NCBI RefSeq assembly: GCF_030052815.1
Contig: NC_079509.1
Coordinates: 43,456,750-43,520,749 of the forward strand
Length of the DNA stretch: 64,000 nucleotides
Direction: 5' to 3'
Origin: Hevea brasiliensis
Lineage: Eukaryota > Streptophyta > Magnoliopsida > Malpighiales > Euphorbiaceae
Below are positions 48,540 to 61,400 of this stretch, in pieces (the first letter of the stretch is position 1; each line of letters starts with the position of its first letter). The position numbers were made by a program, and so were the translations under genes. The notes below the pieces were generated by a model, which saw only the letters and a list, made by a program, of their open reading frames with translations, searched no databases and was not told where the DNA came from.

Positions 48540-48554
48540 ATTCTCTCCCCCTTA
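48540..48554 (-). other. Polypurine tract, G internal 1
   Basis: The minus strand reads TAAGGGGGAGAGAATT directly before TGTAACACCCC. It serves as plus-strand primer for reverse transcription. The same tract occurs at 55549-55563 for internal 2. Confidence 0.9.
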
Positions 48555-50617
48555 AAATAAATTTCGTCTCGAAATTTTACCTGGCATTAGTCTCTGAACA
48601 GCTGTGGGTGCTGTCTCCTCGGATCCTCTTCACATTCCCAAGTAGCTTCTGGCCTAAATGATGGTTCCACAAAGACTTTAACCAGTGTATCTGTTGTTCC
48701 TCACCGCTTCACTTCATAAGCCGTAATTTTTATGGGTTCTTCCTCATATGAGAGGTTTGGATTTACTTCAATCTCTTCAACGATATTACATGAGATGGGT
48801 CTGATGCCTCCTTAACATGGACACATGGAAGACATTGTGTATCCTTGCTAACTCTGGAGGTAATGCCAACCGATATGCCAAAGGACCCACTCTTTCCAGA
48901 ACTTCATATGGTCCGATAAAACGAGGACTCAGTTTCCCATTTTTGCCAAATCTCACATTCCTCTTCCAAGGAAAAACTTTGAGGAATACTTTATCACCTT
49001 TGCATATCCAATATCTCTTCTCTTGAGATCAACATAAGACTTATTTGTTTGATGCGACCTTGAGTCTATCTTTGATCAATCGATCTTTTCCTCTGTCTGT
49101 GAACAATTTACAGCCCAATCATCTTCCTTTCACCTACTTCATCCCAACATAAGGGAGTTACGCACTTTCTACCATACAAAGCTTCATATGGGGGCATCCC
49201 AATGCTTGATTGGTAGTTTGTTATAAGCAAACTCAATCAAAGGCAAGTGTGTATCCCAACTACCTTCAAATTCAATCACACAAGCCCGTAGCATATCCTC
49301 CAATATCTGAATTACCCTCTCAGACTGGCCATCTATCGGTGGGTGGAATCTGTCTTTGAAGTTCAATCTAGTTCTTAGGGCTCTCTCAAGACTACCTAGA
49401 ATCTAGAAGTGAACCTAGGATCTCTGTCGGATACAATTGATCTGGCACTCCATGCAATTTTACAATCTAATATGTGTAAAATCTGGCCAATTTTCCAGTC
49501 TATAGTCCATTCGAACTGGCAAAAAGTGAGCAGACTTGGTTAGTCTATCAACTATATCCTATATTGAATCATGACTATTACGTGTCCTCAAATCTCATCA
49601 CAAAATCCATAATTATCTATTCTCTTACTATGTTTCATAGGGTGCTATTTGTATGCTAGCTCGACACTTATTATTATATACAAATTACATTAGTGGGATG
49701 TATCTGTCCCATCTCCCCTGATTCAAGGACGTAAGTTCTCGGTATATTCTCGAGGGTTTATTCCATTTCTGAGTTATTATTATCATTTCGTTTCATTATT
49801 TATAGAAACTCAATGAGTTTCAAAATTTACGAATCACTTGTTTGTCCATCATCCGTCTGAGGATGATAAGTCGTACTGATATCTCTAAGCTTATAGCAAT
49901 TACTGTGGTACAGGTAATTCACATTAATATAACTGAGTCACTGACTCTAGCTACCTTACAAGTGTAGTCGTTTGATAGGCTAGTTCTGAAGTCTTAAATT
50001 TCTGACTAAAATTTTCACATTTATTTCCCGTAATAGTACTTTATTCGGGCGCAACTGTGTCGATTATAGATTACTTACAAATATTCTTAATTTATTGTAC
50101 CACGAGGAAGTACGTAGCTTTACACAATAATCCCGTGTCGGTACTGTAATCTGCAGCTTACAATACAAACATCGAGAACATTATATAGTCACTACGTTAT
50201 AACCTCATGGACTAGGTTTTCTAACATCTTATCTTTCTCGAATCCACTAATATCCCAAACCGATTCTGATTACAATTTCCTTTGACAATTACTAACAGTA
50301 ACATTTTTGCCCTCATCTGGAGCAATTCTATTACTGTAACTTACTTTTAGGTCCTCTTGCCTTACATTAGTAGGCTCGCCAATTAGCTTTATAATTTACG
50401 GTATGTTAGAAAATACTTTTAGCTAACAATTCTTCCAAAATTAATGTCAATCATACTTGTTATTGTAGTTTTGATCCTAAAAGACTAGTCACTAACGCAT
50501 CAAAATTTATTCCCCTGTAAAGGAATAACAACAGAACATAGAGTTCTGACATTAACACACAACTAAGTAGTGCTGGGATCAAATAATAATTAATTGTTTC
50601 TTTCAAAAATTAAGAAC

Positions 50618-51277
50618 TTACCAGCAGCTACATCTGAAGTTTCTGCTCTTTCTCCTTGGAGCATAGTGGACGCCTTTCAGTGCGCTACTATATTCGGGTT
50701 GATTCACTGTGTTATAGTGGTGAGGAGTACTAACTCTATTTCTATCTTGACTCTGACTGACGGTCTGTGAACTCTGGAGAGCAGATCGAGGTGGTTTAGT
50801 ACAATCTTTAGCAAAGTGTCCAAGTTTTCCACAATTGTAGCAGGCTCCAGACGCCTTATAGCATATCCCACCATGATATCTTCTACAAGTTTCACATTGG
50901 CGGGGAGGGTAGGAACTTCTAGTTGTTCGACGACTGGACCTTGATGGTCTCTGCCTTACTGATCCACCTCTATCATATCCCTGAGCTCGGGGTTCCTCAA
51001 ATTCTTTTCTCTTTCTCAAATTACTGCTTGAGCTCTGACCCATAGGTTTCTCCCTCTTTTCCATTTCACACTGCCCTCGTGGGGTTGGAGTGCAGACTTG
51101 GGCTTGGTGATTATCAGCCATTTGTTGGAAGAAAGTGGCCATTTGCTGGGCCATTTGTGCAGTAATTTGTACTGGTAAAACTGGTACAGTCGGGCCTTCG
51201 ACACTTTGTGGAGTTGGGGCCTCAACTTGTACTTCTGCCATCACGGACTGTTCTATTGTCTCATTCCTCTCTTCCAT
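50618..51277 (-). CDS. Gag-like protein of G lacking the capsid domain (219 aa)
   Basis: Open from MEERNETIEQ at 51277. N-terminal Gln/Met-rich stretch (QITAQMAQQMATFFQQMADN, residues ~37-56) as in the E gag. Then comes an abrupt junction near residue 65-70, where E has its WLER...DAYDWW capsid domain, followed by a Ser/Arg-rich basic region. A CX2CX4HX4C zinc knuckle (CYNCGKLGHFAKDC) sits near residues 148-161. Another Cys/His pair (CETCRRYHGGICY) precedes it. The last ~20 residues are out of frame relative to E. Such a protein could bind RNA but not assemble a normal shell. It is the only long open gag in G; the copy at 57660-58300 is frameshifted. Confidence 0.75.
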   Translation of the reverse strand: MEERNETIEQSVMAEVQVEAPTPQSVEGPTVPVLPVQITAQMAQQMATFFQQMADNHQAQVCTPTPRGQCEMEKREKPMGQSSSSNLRKRKEFEEPRAQGYDRGGSVRQRPSRSSRRTTRSSYPPRQCETCRRYHGGICYKASGACYNCGKLGHFAKDCTKPPRSALQSSQTVSQSQDRNRVSTPHHYNTVNQPEYSSALKGVHYAPRRKSRNFRCSCW

Positions 51278-51444
51278 ATCTTTTCACAGGATTTTCTATT
51301 TCTGCACAACCAACATAAGGAGATTCCTCTCCATTAGTTCATATTTATGATGTAAATGTACTATATGTATCAAACATTTGAGCAGTTGTAGTTACCGACA
51401 AAAAGATTTCAAATTCACAGTTCAAAATTTACTTTAAAACCATT

Positions 51445-51456
51445 GCTCTGATACCA
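51445..51456 (-). other. Primer binding site, G internal 1
   Basis: The minus strand reads TGGTATCAGAGC, 8 bp from LTR2. The second copy (58465-58476) has TGGTATCAGAGA, one mismatch at the 3' end. Confidence 0.9.
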
Positions 51457-51464
51457 CTAAAACA

Positions 51465-54400
51465 TGTCACACCCTACCCCTCTGTAAGGCATAACATGAT
51501 CCCGTAGTATACCTAATGAATTACCAACTCCGTCTACTGATAACCCATTAAATACACTACAAGGGATTTTCAAAACTTTTCTTACTTCTTTTACAGTGGT
51601 GAGCACTATTTACAGGTGTTAAATACCTTTTTGAACTAAAGTGATAAAACTGACACATTTGACTTAATTGGAGTTTCTGTAAAAATTTTGGCAGAGTGCC
51701 ATCTGTATTTTGGATAAAACAGTTCTTCAGAAAAACCTGTAAAAAACCACTTCAATATGTATTTGCAAATCTCAACTCCAATATATTTCTCAACACAACA
51801 TATTTCTCAATTCAAATCCATAGTGATTTTTCAAAGACTGAGATACAAGAAATATAATACAAAACTATTTAAGTAAATGAAATCTCAGATTTACATTCAC
51901 GATAATTTACATTTAATTACATACCAAAATATTTTACAAGAGTTTCTATACAAATCTCAAATAATTTACATACATATTATTACATGATACATCAAAACCT
52001 ATGTACATGGGTATACCTATGATATACCCGAGTGATCTGAATATATCTTCAAGGAAATTTACTTACTGCTCTATGCTCTTCTTACCTGCGACAGCATACA
52101 AAGCTATCGCTGAGTGGTGAACTCAGTGGTGCACAACTATAATTTAAAACATAATACAATATACATTGACAAATTTTCTGATAAATAATTTGGGAATCAA
52201 TACTCATCAAATTTCACAACTCAAAATATTCATTGCCACTAATGTAAATCATTTGTATAAATGACTTGGAGCACAAAATTCAATTTGTCAAATCTTGACT
52301 ATCCATTTAAGTAATTCCAACAAAATCAATTATACATAAACCATAATTGAAATCACCATTCAAAAGCCATTCTGTATCTCAAAAATCATTATGTATCTCA
52401 AAAACCATGTTGTATCTCAAAAATCAATCTTTATCTCACTAACTATGCAAGACTAATCCGAAAGGGCCATATTCGATGTGATTCTAACTCCCTATGGTCG
52501 GGGAGGTCGAATCAGATTCTAACTCCCTATGGTCGGGGAGGTCGAATCATCGTGCCTGCATACCATCACAATAATGAATCTTCCGCAAGGGCCATAACGA
52601 TAAAATAAACTTAGATCTAACCTCAAATCAGAGGAAAATCTAAGCCTGTGCACGTACCATGGTAATCAAAACACAACTCACTCCATTGTCTTCTCAACAA
52701 ATGAGAGAGACGGGTAATAACCTAGTCAAGCATCTATAGTGAGATATAAAACAATATTACAATCCTTTTAGTGAGCATAAATCACAATATAATTCGATTC
52801 AAAGTCAATTCCAATATCCAATAATTTTTATGCTCAACACAATTCAAATCATAAATTTACATTTTTCCATGAAAATTACCATCACAATTCAAAACATAAT
52901 TTATTCAACCATAACAATGCTTAATACTTGTGGAAATACCATTTCACAAAGATAAATTCATACATACTATAGCAATTTCAATAATCATTGAATTAAATCC
53001 AATGCCTGTTAAACATAGTTCATAAGAAAATATGTCATTTAATCATATAAAATATTCAGAACAAAATCAGTTAAAAACTAGTTGTGCACAAACACAACTT
53101 AAAACATTAACATACAGTTAATCATATGAAATAGTATTCAGAGCAAAATCAGTTGAAAACTAGTTGTGCACAAACCTCCGATGACTGTCTCCCTGATCTG
53201 GACTTAGTGTTTCCTTCCCTTTTGCTGAGTCCTTGTTAACTGAGAAACACAATTTGAAGTGTTTCAGTACTAAATTAAACTGTCTCTATCGATGGTGTTT
53301 GGTAAATAATGCACTGAACTCAATTATTCACTTAATCACCTAATATACCGACCCTCATTGCGTTTTAGGTAAATTAGGTCTTAGTGTCATTAATATGTCA
53401 CATTCGATAGGGTTTTAGGTTTGGTACGTTTTACCAAAGTCATTTCCTTGTTTAGTGTATTTTAGTGCAAATTTTGGATTCCGGATACTGGTTTGACCTA
53501 ACCGGATGATCTAGTTCCTCGGTTTTCGGTCTCGGTCGAAACTACAAACTTGTAGATCTAGGTCTTATTGCACGCGGTGCAAAATTTCAGGTCAATCCGA
53601 GTTAAGTAGACCAAGTTATGGTCATTACACTCTTGCTGGTCAAATGGTACCATTTTAGGTCAATTTTAGGTCAAATTGGTCAATTCTGGTTCGGCCAGTT
53701 TTTGGACCCGAACTTGTGCAAGTTGTTTGACTTGCTTATGGTCATTTCTGGGCTTTGGTGTCTTCATAAGACTTGTAGGTATGGGTCTTAACTATTCTTG
53801 GTCAAAATTTCAGGTCAATTGGACCTGGTTTGAGTGAGTTATGGCCTAAACACTCACTGCTGCCCAATTGGTCATTTTTCAGGTCCTAATTGCACCTAAT
53901 CCGAATTGGTCATTTTCTAAGATCACCTTGCAAGCAGAATTTTGGTATGGTTTCTCAATGAAAGTTGGCACATTTTGTGCCTAGTTTCACCTCAAATTGA
54001 TCTCATACCAATTGAGGTTACACATTCAAGGTTACATGCTAAAATATACACTGCCCTCAATATGCATTTCACACTCCAACTTCAAACACACACTTACCTT
54101 TGCCATTTGTTTACTTACCTACCAAACTGTTTTGGCACATTACCAAAAGCATTTTCTACATTACATTAGCATTATTTTGGGCAGATTCCAATCACCCTTA
54201 ATACACCAAATATCATTCACAATTACAATTTCTAAGTACCATTACAAACACACCTAAACATTACAAACTTTACATACACTTTACAACATTAATTTACATA
54301 CATATCATCAATCCTTCTAGGTCAATATTCTGCCCACACTTCCTTCAATATACACCATTACTCAAGTGTCCACAAGCTGCCACAAACCATTCTTCAACAT

Positions 54401-55548
54401 CACATTGCCCTACAATCCATCAATTCTCATCCAAGTGCCAAAATCACCATGTATATGTGAAACAATTCATTAGGATATTAATTTACCATGATCAACATTA
54501 TTTCTCATCAATTATATGCATAATAAATCATCAAATGTGTGACCCCATGGCTGTCCAAAAATGGCTATCTCAATAACTATTTAAACTTCAAAATTTTCCT
54601 TCACCAAACTAACACCCATAACATGAACATAAACTTTAACAAAGAATTTCTCAAAAATGTAAACTTACCTTTAATTGTAACTTGCTAAACCTTCACCAAA
54701 CTTCTCAAAATTGGTATCAATATCTTCCTTGTGATGTGTAGACCATTTTTCATAAAGCTACTTAAGGGATTGGAGTTGAAAATGGAGAGATAAGAAAGCT
54801 TGCATGAAAAATGGCTATGGAGGATTTCTTAGGGAGCTTGCTACGGCATGGTTGAAAAATTGAAGAAGATGATGTTTTAGTGGGAGGAATCTGCCCACTT
54901 ATGATTATATTTAACCCATTTTATAATTCTTAGTGGTCCACTCACACCATTTAATCATTTAATAAACTTAATTTCCCTTAATTCCACATTAAACCCTTAA
55001 TTTCCACTATTTATTTTAGGTACCACCAATTTAATTTTTCATTTTATTTTCTAAGTGTAATACTATTTATTTTTAATGGACATTTAGGTCAAAAGACAAT
55101 TCGGGGTGTCAAATGACCATAATGCCCCTGTTTAGATTACGTTCAGATTTTTCTGTATTCTGGGTTTTGTCTGTTTTTCGATTTCTCACTTTTCTTTGTA
55201 CTATTTATTTAATTTTTCTTTAATCTTTCTAATGAGATTAATTCTTCAATAAGGTTCTATTTATGTCCTAAAAATGTTTTCCAGGGTTCCCCGCAGTCCA
55301 GGGCTAGTCAACGGTCCACGCCGTGACTTCCCGGTGCGGTCACCCATCGCTAGGGTTTTCGGCTCACTTAACTTGGTTACATTTCTTTGCTATGATTTTT
55401 CCTTTGTTTTTCTTGTATTTTCTTTTCTTGTATTTCATTATTTTATGTCTCCTCACTCATATTGAAGTACGGTTCTAGGCATCCTAGCTGGCAAAGATCG
55501 GTCACCGGAGCAAAGAGAACGCACACTCTAGAACTTTGGGGTGTTACA
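51465..55548 (-). mobile_element. LTR2 of G (4084 bp)
   Basis: The central LTR, shared by both tandem units. It has the same ends as LTR1 and LTR3. It differs from LTR3 at words such as 52028 (CCCGAGTG against CCTGGAGCTG) and 52175 (TTCTGATA against TTACAGTA). The GC-rich block at 55284-55370 is intact. The frame 55274-55465 lies in this block and is repeated exactly in LTR3, so it is an LTR copy, not a gene. Confidence 0.93.
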
Positions 55549-55594
55549 ATTCTCTCCCCCTTAAATAAATTTCGTCTCGAAATTTTACCTGGCA

Positions 55595-56326
55595 TTAGTC
55601 TCTGAACAGCTGTGGGTGCTGTCTCCTCAGATCCTCTTCACATTCCCAAGTAGCTTCCTGGCCTAAATGATGGTTCCACAGCACTTTAACCAGGTGTATC
55701 TGTTTGTTCCTCAGCTGCTTCACTTCATAAGCCAGAATTTTTATGGGTTCTTCCTCATATGAGAGGTTTGGATTTACTTCAATCTCTTCAACTGATATTA
55801 CATGAGATGGGTCTGATCTGTACCTCCTTAACATGGACACATGGAAGACATTGTGTATCCTTGCTAACTCTGGAGGTAATGCCAACCGATATGCCAAAGG
55901 ACCCACTCTTTCCAGAACTTCATATGGTCCGATAAAACGAGGACTCAGTTTCCCCTTTTTGCCAAATCTCACATTCCTCTTCCAAGGAAAAACTTTGAGG
56001 AATACTTTATCACCCACTGCATATCCAATATCTCTTCTCTTCAGATCAACATAAGACTTCTGACTGTTTGATGCAGCCTTGAGTCTATCTTTGATCAATC
56101 TGATCTTTTCCTCTGTCTGCTGAACAATTTCTGGCCCAATCATCTTCCTTTCACCTACTTCATCCCAACATAAGGGAGTTCTGCACTTTCTACCATACAA
56201 AGCTTCATATGGGGGCATCCCAATGCTTGATTGGTAGCTGTTGTTATAAGCAAACTCAATCAAAGGCAAGTGTGTATCCCAACTACCTTCAAATTCAATC
56301 ACACAAGCCCGTAGCATATCCTCCAA
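55595..56326 (-). pseudogene. Integrase C-terminus with chromodomain, G internal 2 (243 aa open)
   Basis: The best-preserved integrase end in the window. Residues 1-40 are the end of the catalytic core (FEGSWDTHLPLIEFAYNNS). Then GDKVFLKV (105-112), [10 protein letters not shown] (128-137), [16 protein letters not shown] (161-176) and a chromodomain at about 188-241 (ILAYEVKQLRNKQIHLVKVL, then EATWECEEDL, ending HPQLF). The first ATG is internal: upstream sequence to about 56620 continues the core ([24 protein letters not shown]) in shifted frames. The matching piece in internal 1 (48570-49370) is broken by gaps at CAG/CTG sites. Confidence 0.85.
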
Positions 56327-56639
56327 TATCTGAATTACCCTCTCAGACTGGCCATCTATCTGTGGGTGGAATCTTTGTCTTTGAAGTTCAATCTAGTTCT
56401 TAGGGCTCTCTGAAGACTACCCTAGAATCTAGAAGTGAACCTAGGATCTCTGTCAGATACAATTGATACTGGCACTCCATGCAATTTTACAATCTCATAT
56501 GTGTACAATCTGGCCAATTTTCCAGGCTATAGTCCATTCGAACTGGCAAAAAGTGAGCAGACTTGGTTAGTCTATCAACTATAACCTATATTGCATCATG
56601 ACTATTCTGTGTCCTCGGAAATCTCATCACAAAATCCAT

Positions 56640-56935
56640 AATTATCTATTCTCTTACTATGTTTCATAGGGTGCTATTTGTATGCTAGCTCGACACTTAT
56701 TATTATATACAAATTCTGTTAGTGGGATGTATCTGTCCCATCTCCCCTCGGATTCAAGGACAGAAGTTCTCAGTATATTCTCGAGGGTTTATTCCATTTT
56801 ACAGGTTATTATTATCATTTCGTTTCATTATTTATAGAAACTCAATGAGTTTCAAAATTTACCTGAATCACTTGTTTCATTTGTCCATCCGTCTGCGGAT
56901 GATAAGTCTTACTGATATCTCTACGCTTATAGCAA
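56640..56935 (-). pseudogene. Second, older integrase fragment with decayed intron, G internal 2
   Basis: In element order: RRMDK and a VIQ-like end at the CAG|GTAAAT boundary (56862), about 80 bp of intron-like sequence aligned with 934-1024 of element A, then an exon resuming near 56778 as LENILRTSVLESEGRWDRYIPLTEF and ASIQIAPYE. The acceptor AG is not visible. It lies directly upstream of another integrase copy, so G's internal region is a chimera carrying part of integrase twice. The matching copy is at about 49640-49900. Confidence 0.7.
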
Positions 56936-56999
56936 TTTCTGTTGTAAATGTTATTCACATTAATATAACTGAGTCACTGACTCTAGCTACCTTACAAGT

Positions 57000-57655
57000 G
57001 TAGTCGTTTGATAGGCTAGTTCTGAAGTCTTAAATTTCTGACTAAAATTTTCACATTTATTTCCCGTAATAGTACTTTATTATTCGCGAATCGTGTCGAT
57101 TATAGATTACTTACAAATATTCTTAATTTATTGTACCACGAGGAAGTCGTAGCTTTACACAATAATCCGTGTCGATCTTGAATCTGCGACTTACAATACA
57201 AACATCGAGAACATTATATAGTCACTACGTTATAACCTCATGGACTAGGTTTTCTAACATCTTATCTTTCTCGAATCCACTAATATCCCAAACCGATTCG
57301 ATTACAATTTCCTTTGACAATTACTAACAGTAACATTTTTGCCCTCATCTGGAGCAATTCTATTACTGTAACTTACTTTTAGGTCCTCTTGCCTTACATT
57401 AGTAGGCTCGCCAATTAGCTTTATAATTTACGATATGTTAGAAAATACTTTTAGCTAACAATTCTTCCAAAATTAATGTCAATCATACTTGTTATTGTAG
57501 TTTTGATCCTAAAAGACTAGTCACTAACGCATCAAAATTTATTCCCCTGTAAAGGAATAACAACGAACATAGAGTTCGACATTAACACACAACTAAGTAG
57601 TCTTTGGGATCAAATAATAATTAATTGTTTCTTTCAAAAATTAAGAACTTACCAG
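57000..57655 (-). other. Degenerate pol stretch of G without clear domain
   Basis: Near 57520-57650 the minus strand still resembles protease (FDALVTSLLGS, DPS at the active-site position). Between 57000 and 57500 I see no recognisable domain; stops occur in all frames. Confidence 0.5.
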
Positions 57656-57659
57656 TGAC

Positions 57660-58300
57660 TACATCCAAGTTTCTGCTCTTTCTCCTTGGAGCATAGTGGG
57701 CCTCACTGTGCGCTACTATATTCGGGTTGATTCACGTGTTATAGTGGTGAGGAGTACTAACTCTATTTCTATCTTGACTCGATCGACGGTCTGTGAACTC
57801 TGGAGAGCGGTCGAGGTGGTTTAGTACAATCTTTAGCAAAGTGTCCAAGTTTTCCACAATTGTAGCAGCTCCAGACGCCTTATAGCATATCCCACCATGA
57901 TATCTTCTACAAGTTTCACATTGGCGGGAGGGTAGGAACTTCTAGTTGTTCGACGACCGACCTTGATGGTCTCTCGCCTTCTTGATCCACCTCTATCATA
58001 TCCACGAGCTCGGGGTTCCTCAAATTCTTTTCTCTTTCTCAAATTACTGCTTGAGCTCTGACCCATAGGTTTCTCCCTCTTTTCCATTTCACACCGCCTC
58101 GTGGGGTTGGAGTGCAATACTTGGGCTTGGATTATCAGCCATTTGTTGGAAGAAAGTGGCCATTTCTTTGGGCCATTTGTGCGATAATTTGTCTTGGTAA
58201 AGCCAGTACATCGGGCCTTCGACACTTTGTGGAGTTGGGGCCTCAACTTGTACTTCCGCCATCACGATCGTTCTATTGTCTCATTCCTCTCTTCCATATC
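57660..58300 (-). pseudogene. Gag of G internal 2 (frameshifted)
   Basis: Homologous to 50618-51277 but broken. The open piece 57833-58246 reads partly in a wrong frame. Small gaps at CTG/CAG words near 57780, 57867, 57957 and 58190 separate the frames. The zinc-knuckle coding region near 57840-57880 has lost one base. Confidence 0.8.
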
Positions 58301-58484
58301 TTTTCACAGGATTTTCTATTTCTGCACAACCAACATAAGGAGATTCCTCTCCATTAGTTCATATTTATGATGTAAATGTACTATATGTATCAAACATTTG
58401 AGCAGTTGTAGTTACCGACAAAAAGATTTCAAATTCACAGTTCAAAATTTAATTTAAAACCATTTCTCTGATACCACTAAAACA

Positions 58485-61400
58485 TGTCACACCCTACCCC
58501 TCTGTAAGGCATAACATGAGCCCGTAGTATACCTAAGGAATTACCAACTCCGTCTACTGATAACCCATTAAATACACTACAAGGGATTTTCAAAACTTTT
58601 CTTACTTCTTTTACAGTGGTGAGCACTATTTACAGGTGTTAAATACCTTTTTGAACTAAAGTGATAAAACTGACACATTTGACTTAATTGGAGTTTCTGT
58701 AAAAATTTTGGCAGAGTGTCATCTGTATTTTGGATAAAACAGTTCTTCAGAAAAACCTGTAAAAAACCACTTCAATATGTATTTGCAAATCTCAACTCCA
58801 ATATATTTCTCAACACAACATATTTCTCAATTCAAATCCATAGTGATTTTTCAAAGACTGAGATACAAGAAATATAATACAAAACTATTTAAGTAAATGA
58901 AATCTCAGATTTACATTCACGATAATTTACATTTAATTACATACCAAAATATTTTACAAGAGTTTCTATACAACTGCTCAAATAATTTACATACATATTA
59001 TTACATGATACATCAAAACCTATGTACATGGGTATACCTATGATATACCTGGAGCTGATCTGAATATATCTTCAAGGAAATTTACTTACTGCTCTATGCT
59101 CTTCTTACCTGCGACAGCATACAAAGCTATCGCTGAGTGGTGAACTCAGTGGTGCACAACTATAATTTAAAACATAATACAATATACATTGACAAATTTT
59201 ACAGTAAATAATTTGGGAATCTGAATACTCATCAAATTTCACAACTCAAAATATTCATTGCCACTAATGTAAATCATTTGTATAAATGACTTGGAGCACA
59301 AAATTCAATTTGTCAAATCTTGACTATCCATTTAAGTAATTCCAACAAAATCAATTATACATAAACCATAATTGAAATCACCATTCAAAAGCCATTCTGT
59401 ATCTCAAAAATCATTATGTATCTCAAAAACCATGTTGTATCTCAAAAATCAATCTTTATCTCACTAACTATGCAAGACTAATCCGAAAGGGCCATATTCG
59501 ATGTGATTCTAACTCCCTATGGTCGGGGAGGTCGAATCAGATTCTAACTCCCTATGGTCGGGGAGGTCGAATCATCGTGCACAGTACCATCACAATAATG
59601 AATCTTCCGCAAGGGCCATAACGATAAAATAAACTTAGATCTAACCTCAAATCAGAGGAAAATCTAAGCTGTGTACGCGTACCATGGTAATCAAAACACA
59701 ACTCACTCCATTGTCTTCTCAACAAATGAGAGAGACGGGTAATAACCTAGTCAAGCATCTATAGTGAGATATAAAACAATATTACAATCCTTTTAGTGAG
59801 CATAAATCACAATATAATTCGATTCAAAGTCAATTCCAATATCCAATAATTTTTATGCTCAACACAATTCAAATCATAAATTTACATTTTTCCATGAAAA
59901 TTACCATCACAATTCAAAACATAATTTATTCAACCATAACAATGCTTAATACTTGTGGAAATACCATTTCACAAAGATAAATTCATACATACTATAGCAA
60001 TTTCAATAATCATTGAATTAAATCCAATGCACATTAAACATAGTTCATAAGAAAATATGTCATTTAATAATATAAAATATTCAGAACAAAATCAGTTAAA
60101 AACTAGTTGTGCACAAACACAACTTAAAACATTAACATACAGTTAATCATATGAAATAGTATTCAGAGCAAAATCAGTTGAAAACTAGTTGTGCACAAAC
60201 CTCCGATGACTGTCTCCCTGATCTGGACTCAGTGTTTCCTTCCCTTTTGCTGAGTCCTTGTTAACTGAGAAACACAATTTGAAGTGTTTCAGTACTAAAT
60301 TAAACTGTCTCTATCGATGGTGTTTGGTAAATAATGCACTGAACTCAATTATTCACTTAATCACCTAATATACCGACCCTCATTGCGTTTTAGGTAAATT
60401 AGGTCTTAGTGTCATTAATATGTCACATTCGATAGGGTTTTAGGTTTGGTACGTTTTACCAAAGTCATTTCCTTGTTTAGTGCATTTTAGTGCAAATTGC
60501 TGGATTCCGGGATACTGGTTTGACCTAACCGGATGATCTAGTTCCCTCGGTTTTCGGGTCTCGGTCGAAACTACAAACTTGTAGATCTAGGTCTTATTGC
60601 ACGCGGTGCAAAATTTCAGGTCAATCCGAGTTAAGTAGACCAAGTTATGGTCATTACACTCTTGCTGGTCAAATGGTACCATTTTAGGTCAATTTTAGGT
60701 CAAATTGGTCAATTCTGGTTCGGCCAGTTTTTGGACCCGAACTTGTGCAAGTTGTTTGACTTGCTTATGGTCATTTCTGGGCTTTGGTGTCTTCATAAGA
60801 CTTGTAGGTATGGGTCTTAACTATTCTTGGTCAAAATTTCAGGTCAATTGGACCTGGTTTGAGTGAGTTATGGCCTAAACACTCACTGCTGCCCAATTGG
60901 TCATTTTTCAGGTCCTAATTGCACCTAATCCGAATTGGTCATTTTCTAAGATCACCTTGCAAGCAGAATTTTGGTATGGTTTCTCAATGAAAGTTGGCAC
61001 ATTTTGTGCCTAGTTTCACCTCAAATTGATCTCATACCAATTGAGGTTACACATTCAAGGTTACATGCTAAAATATACACTGCCCTCAATATGCATTTCA
61101 CACTCCAACTTCAAACACACACTTACCTTTGCCATTTGTTTACTTACCTACCAAACTGTTTTGGCACATTACCAAAAGCATTTTCTACATTACATTAGCA
61201 TTATTTTGGGCAGATTCCAATCACCCTTAATACACCAAATATCATTCACAATTACAATTTCTAAGTACCATTACAAACACACCTAAACATTACAAACTTT
61301 ACATACACTTTACAACATTAATTTACATACATATCATCAATCCTTCTAGGTCAATATTCTGCCCACACTTCCTTCAATATACACCATTACTCAAGTGTCC

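Larger units (their letters stand above)
48540..51464 (-). mobile_element. Internal region 1 of G
   Basis: In element order: primer site (51445-51456), gag (51277-50618), degenerate protease (about 50640-50450, with DALVTSLLGS), unplaceable AT-rich sequence (about 50450-49900), an integrase fragment with decayed intron (about 49640-49900), a second integrase with chromodomain (about 49600-48570, many frameshifts), and the polypurine tract (48540-48554). It differs from internal 2 by many small gaps that fall on CAG/CTG sites. Confidence 0.85.
55549..58484 (-). mobile_element. Internal region 2 of G
   Basis: The second copy of the reduced internal domain (2936 bp). It has the same order as internal 1: primer site (58465-58476), gag (about 58300-57660, frameshifted), protease remnant, unplaced sequence, integrase fragment with decayed intron (56640-56930), integrase C-terminus with chromodomain (55595-56326 open), and polypurine tract (55549-55563). 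No RT or RNase H motif is seen in either copy, so G would depend on another element to move. Confidence 0.85.
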
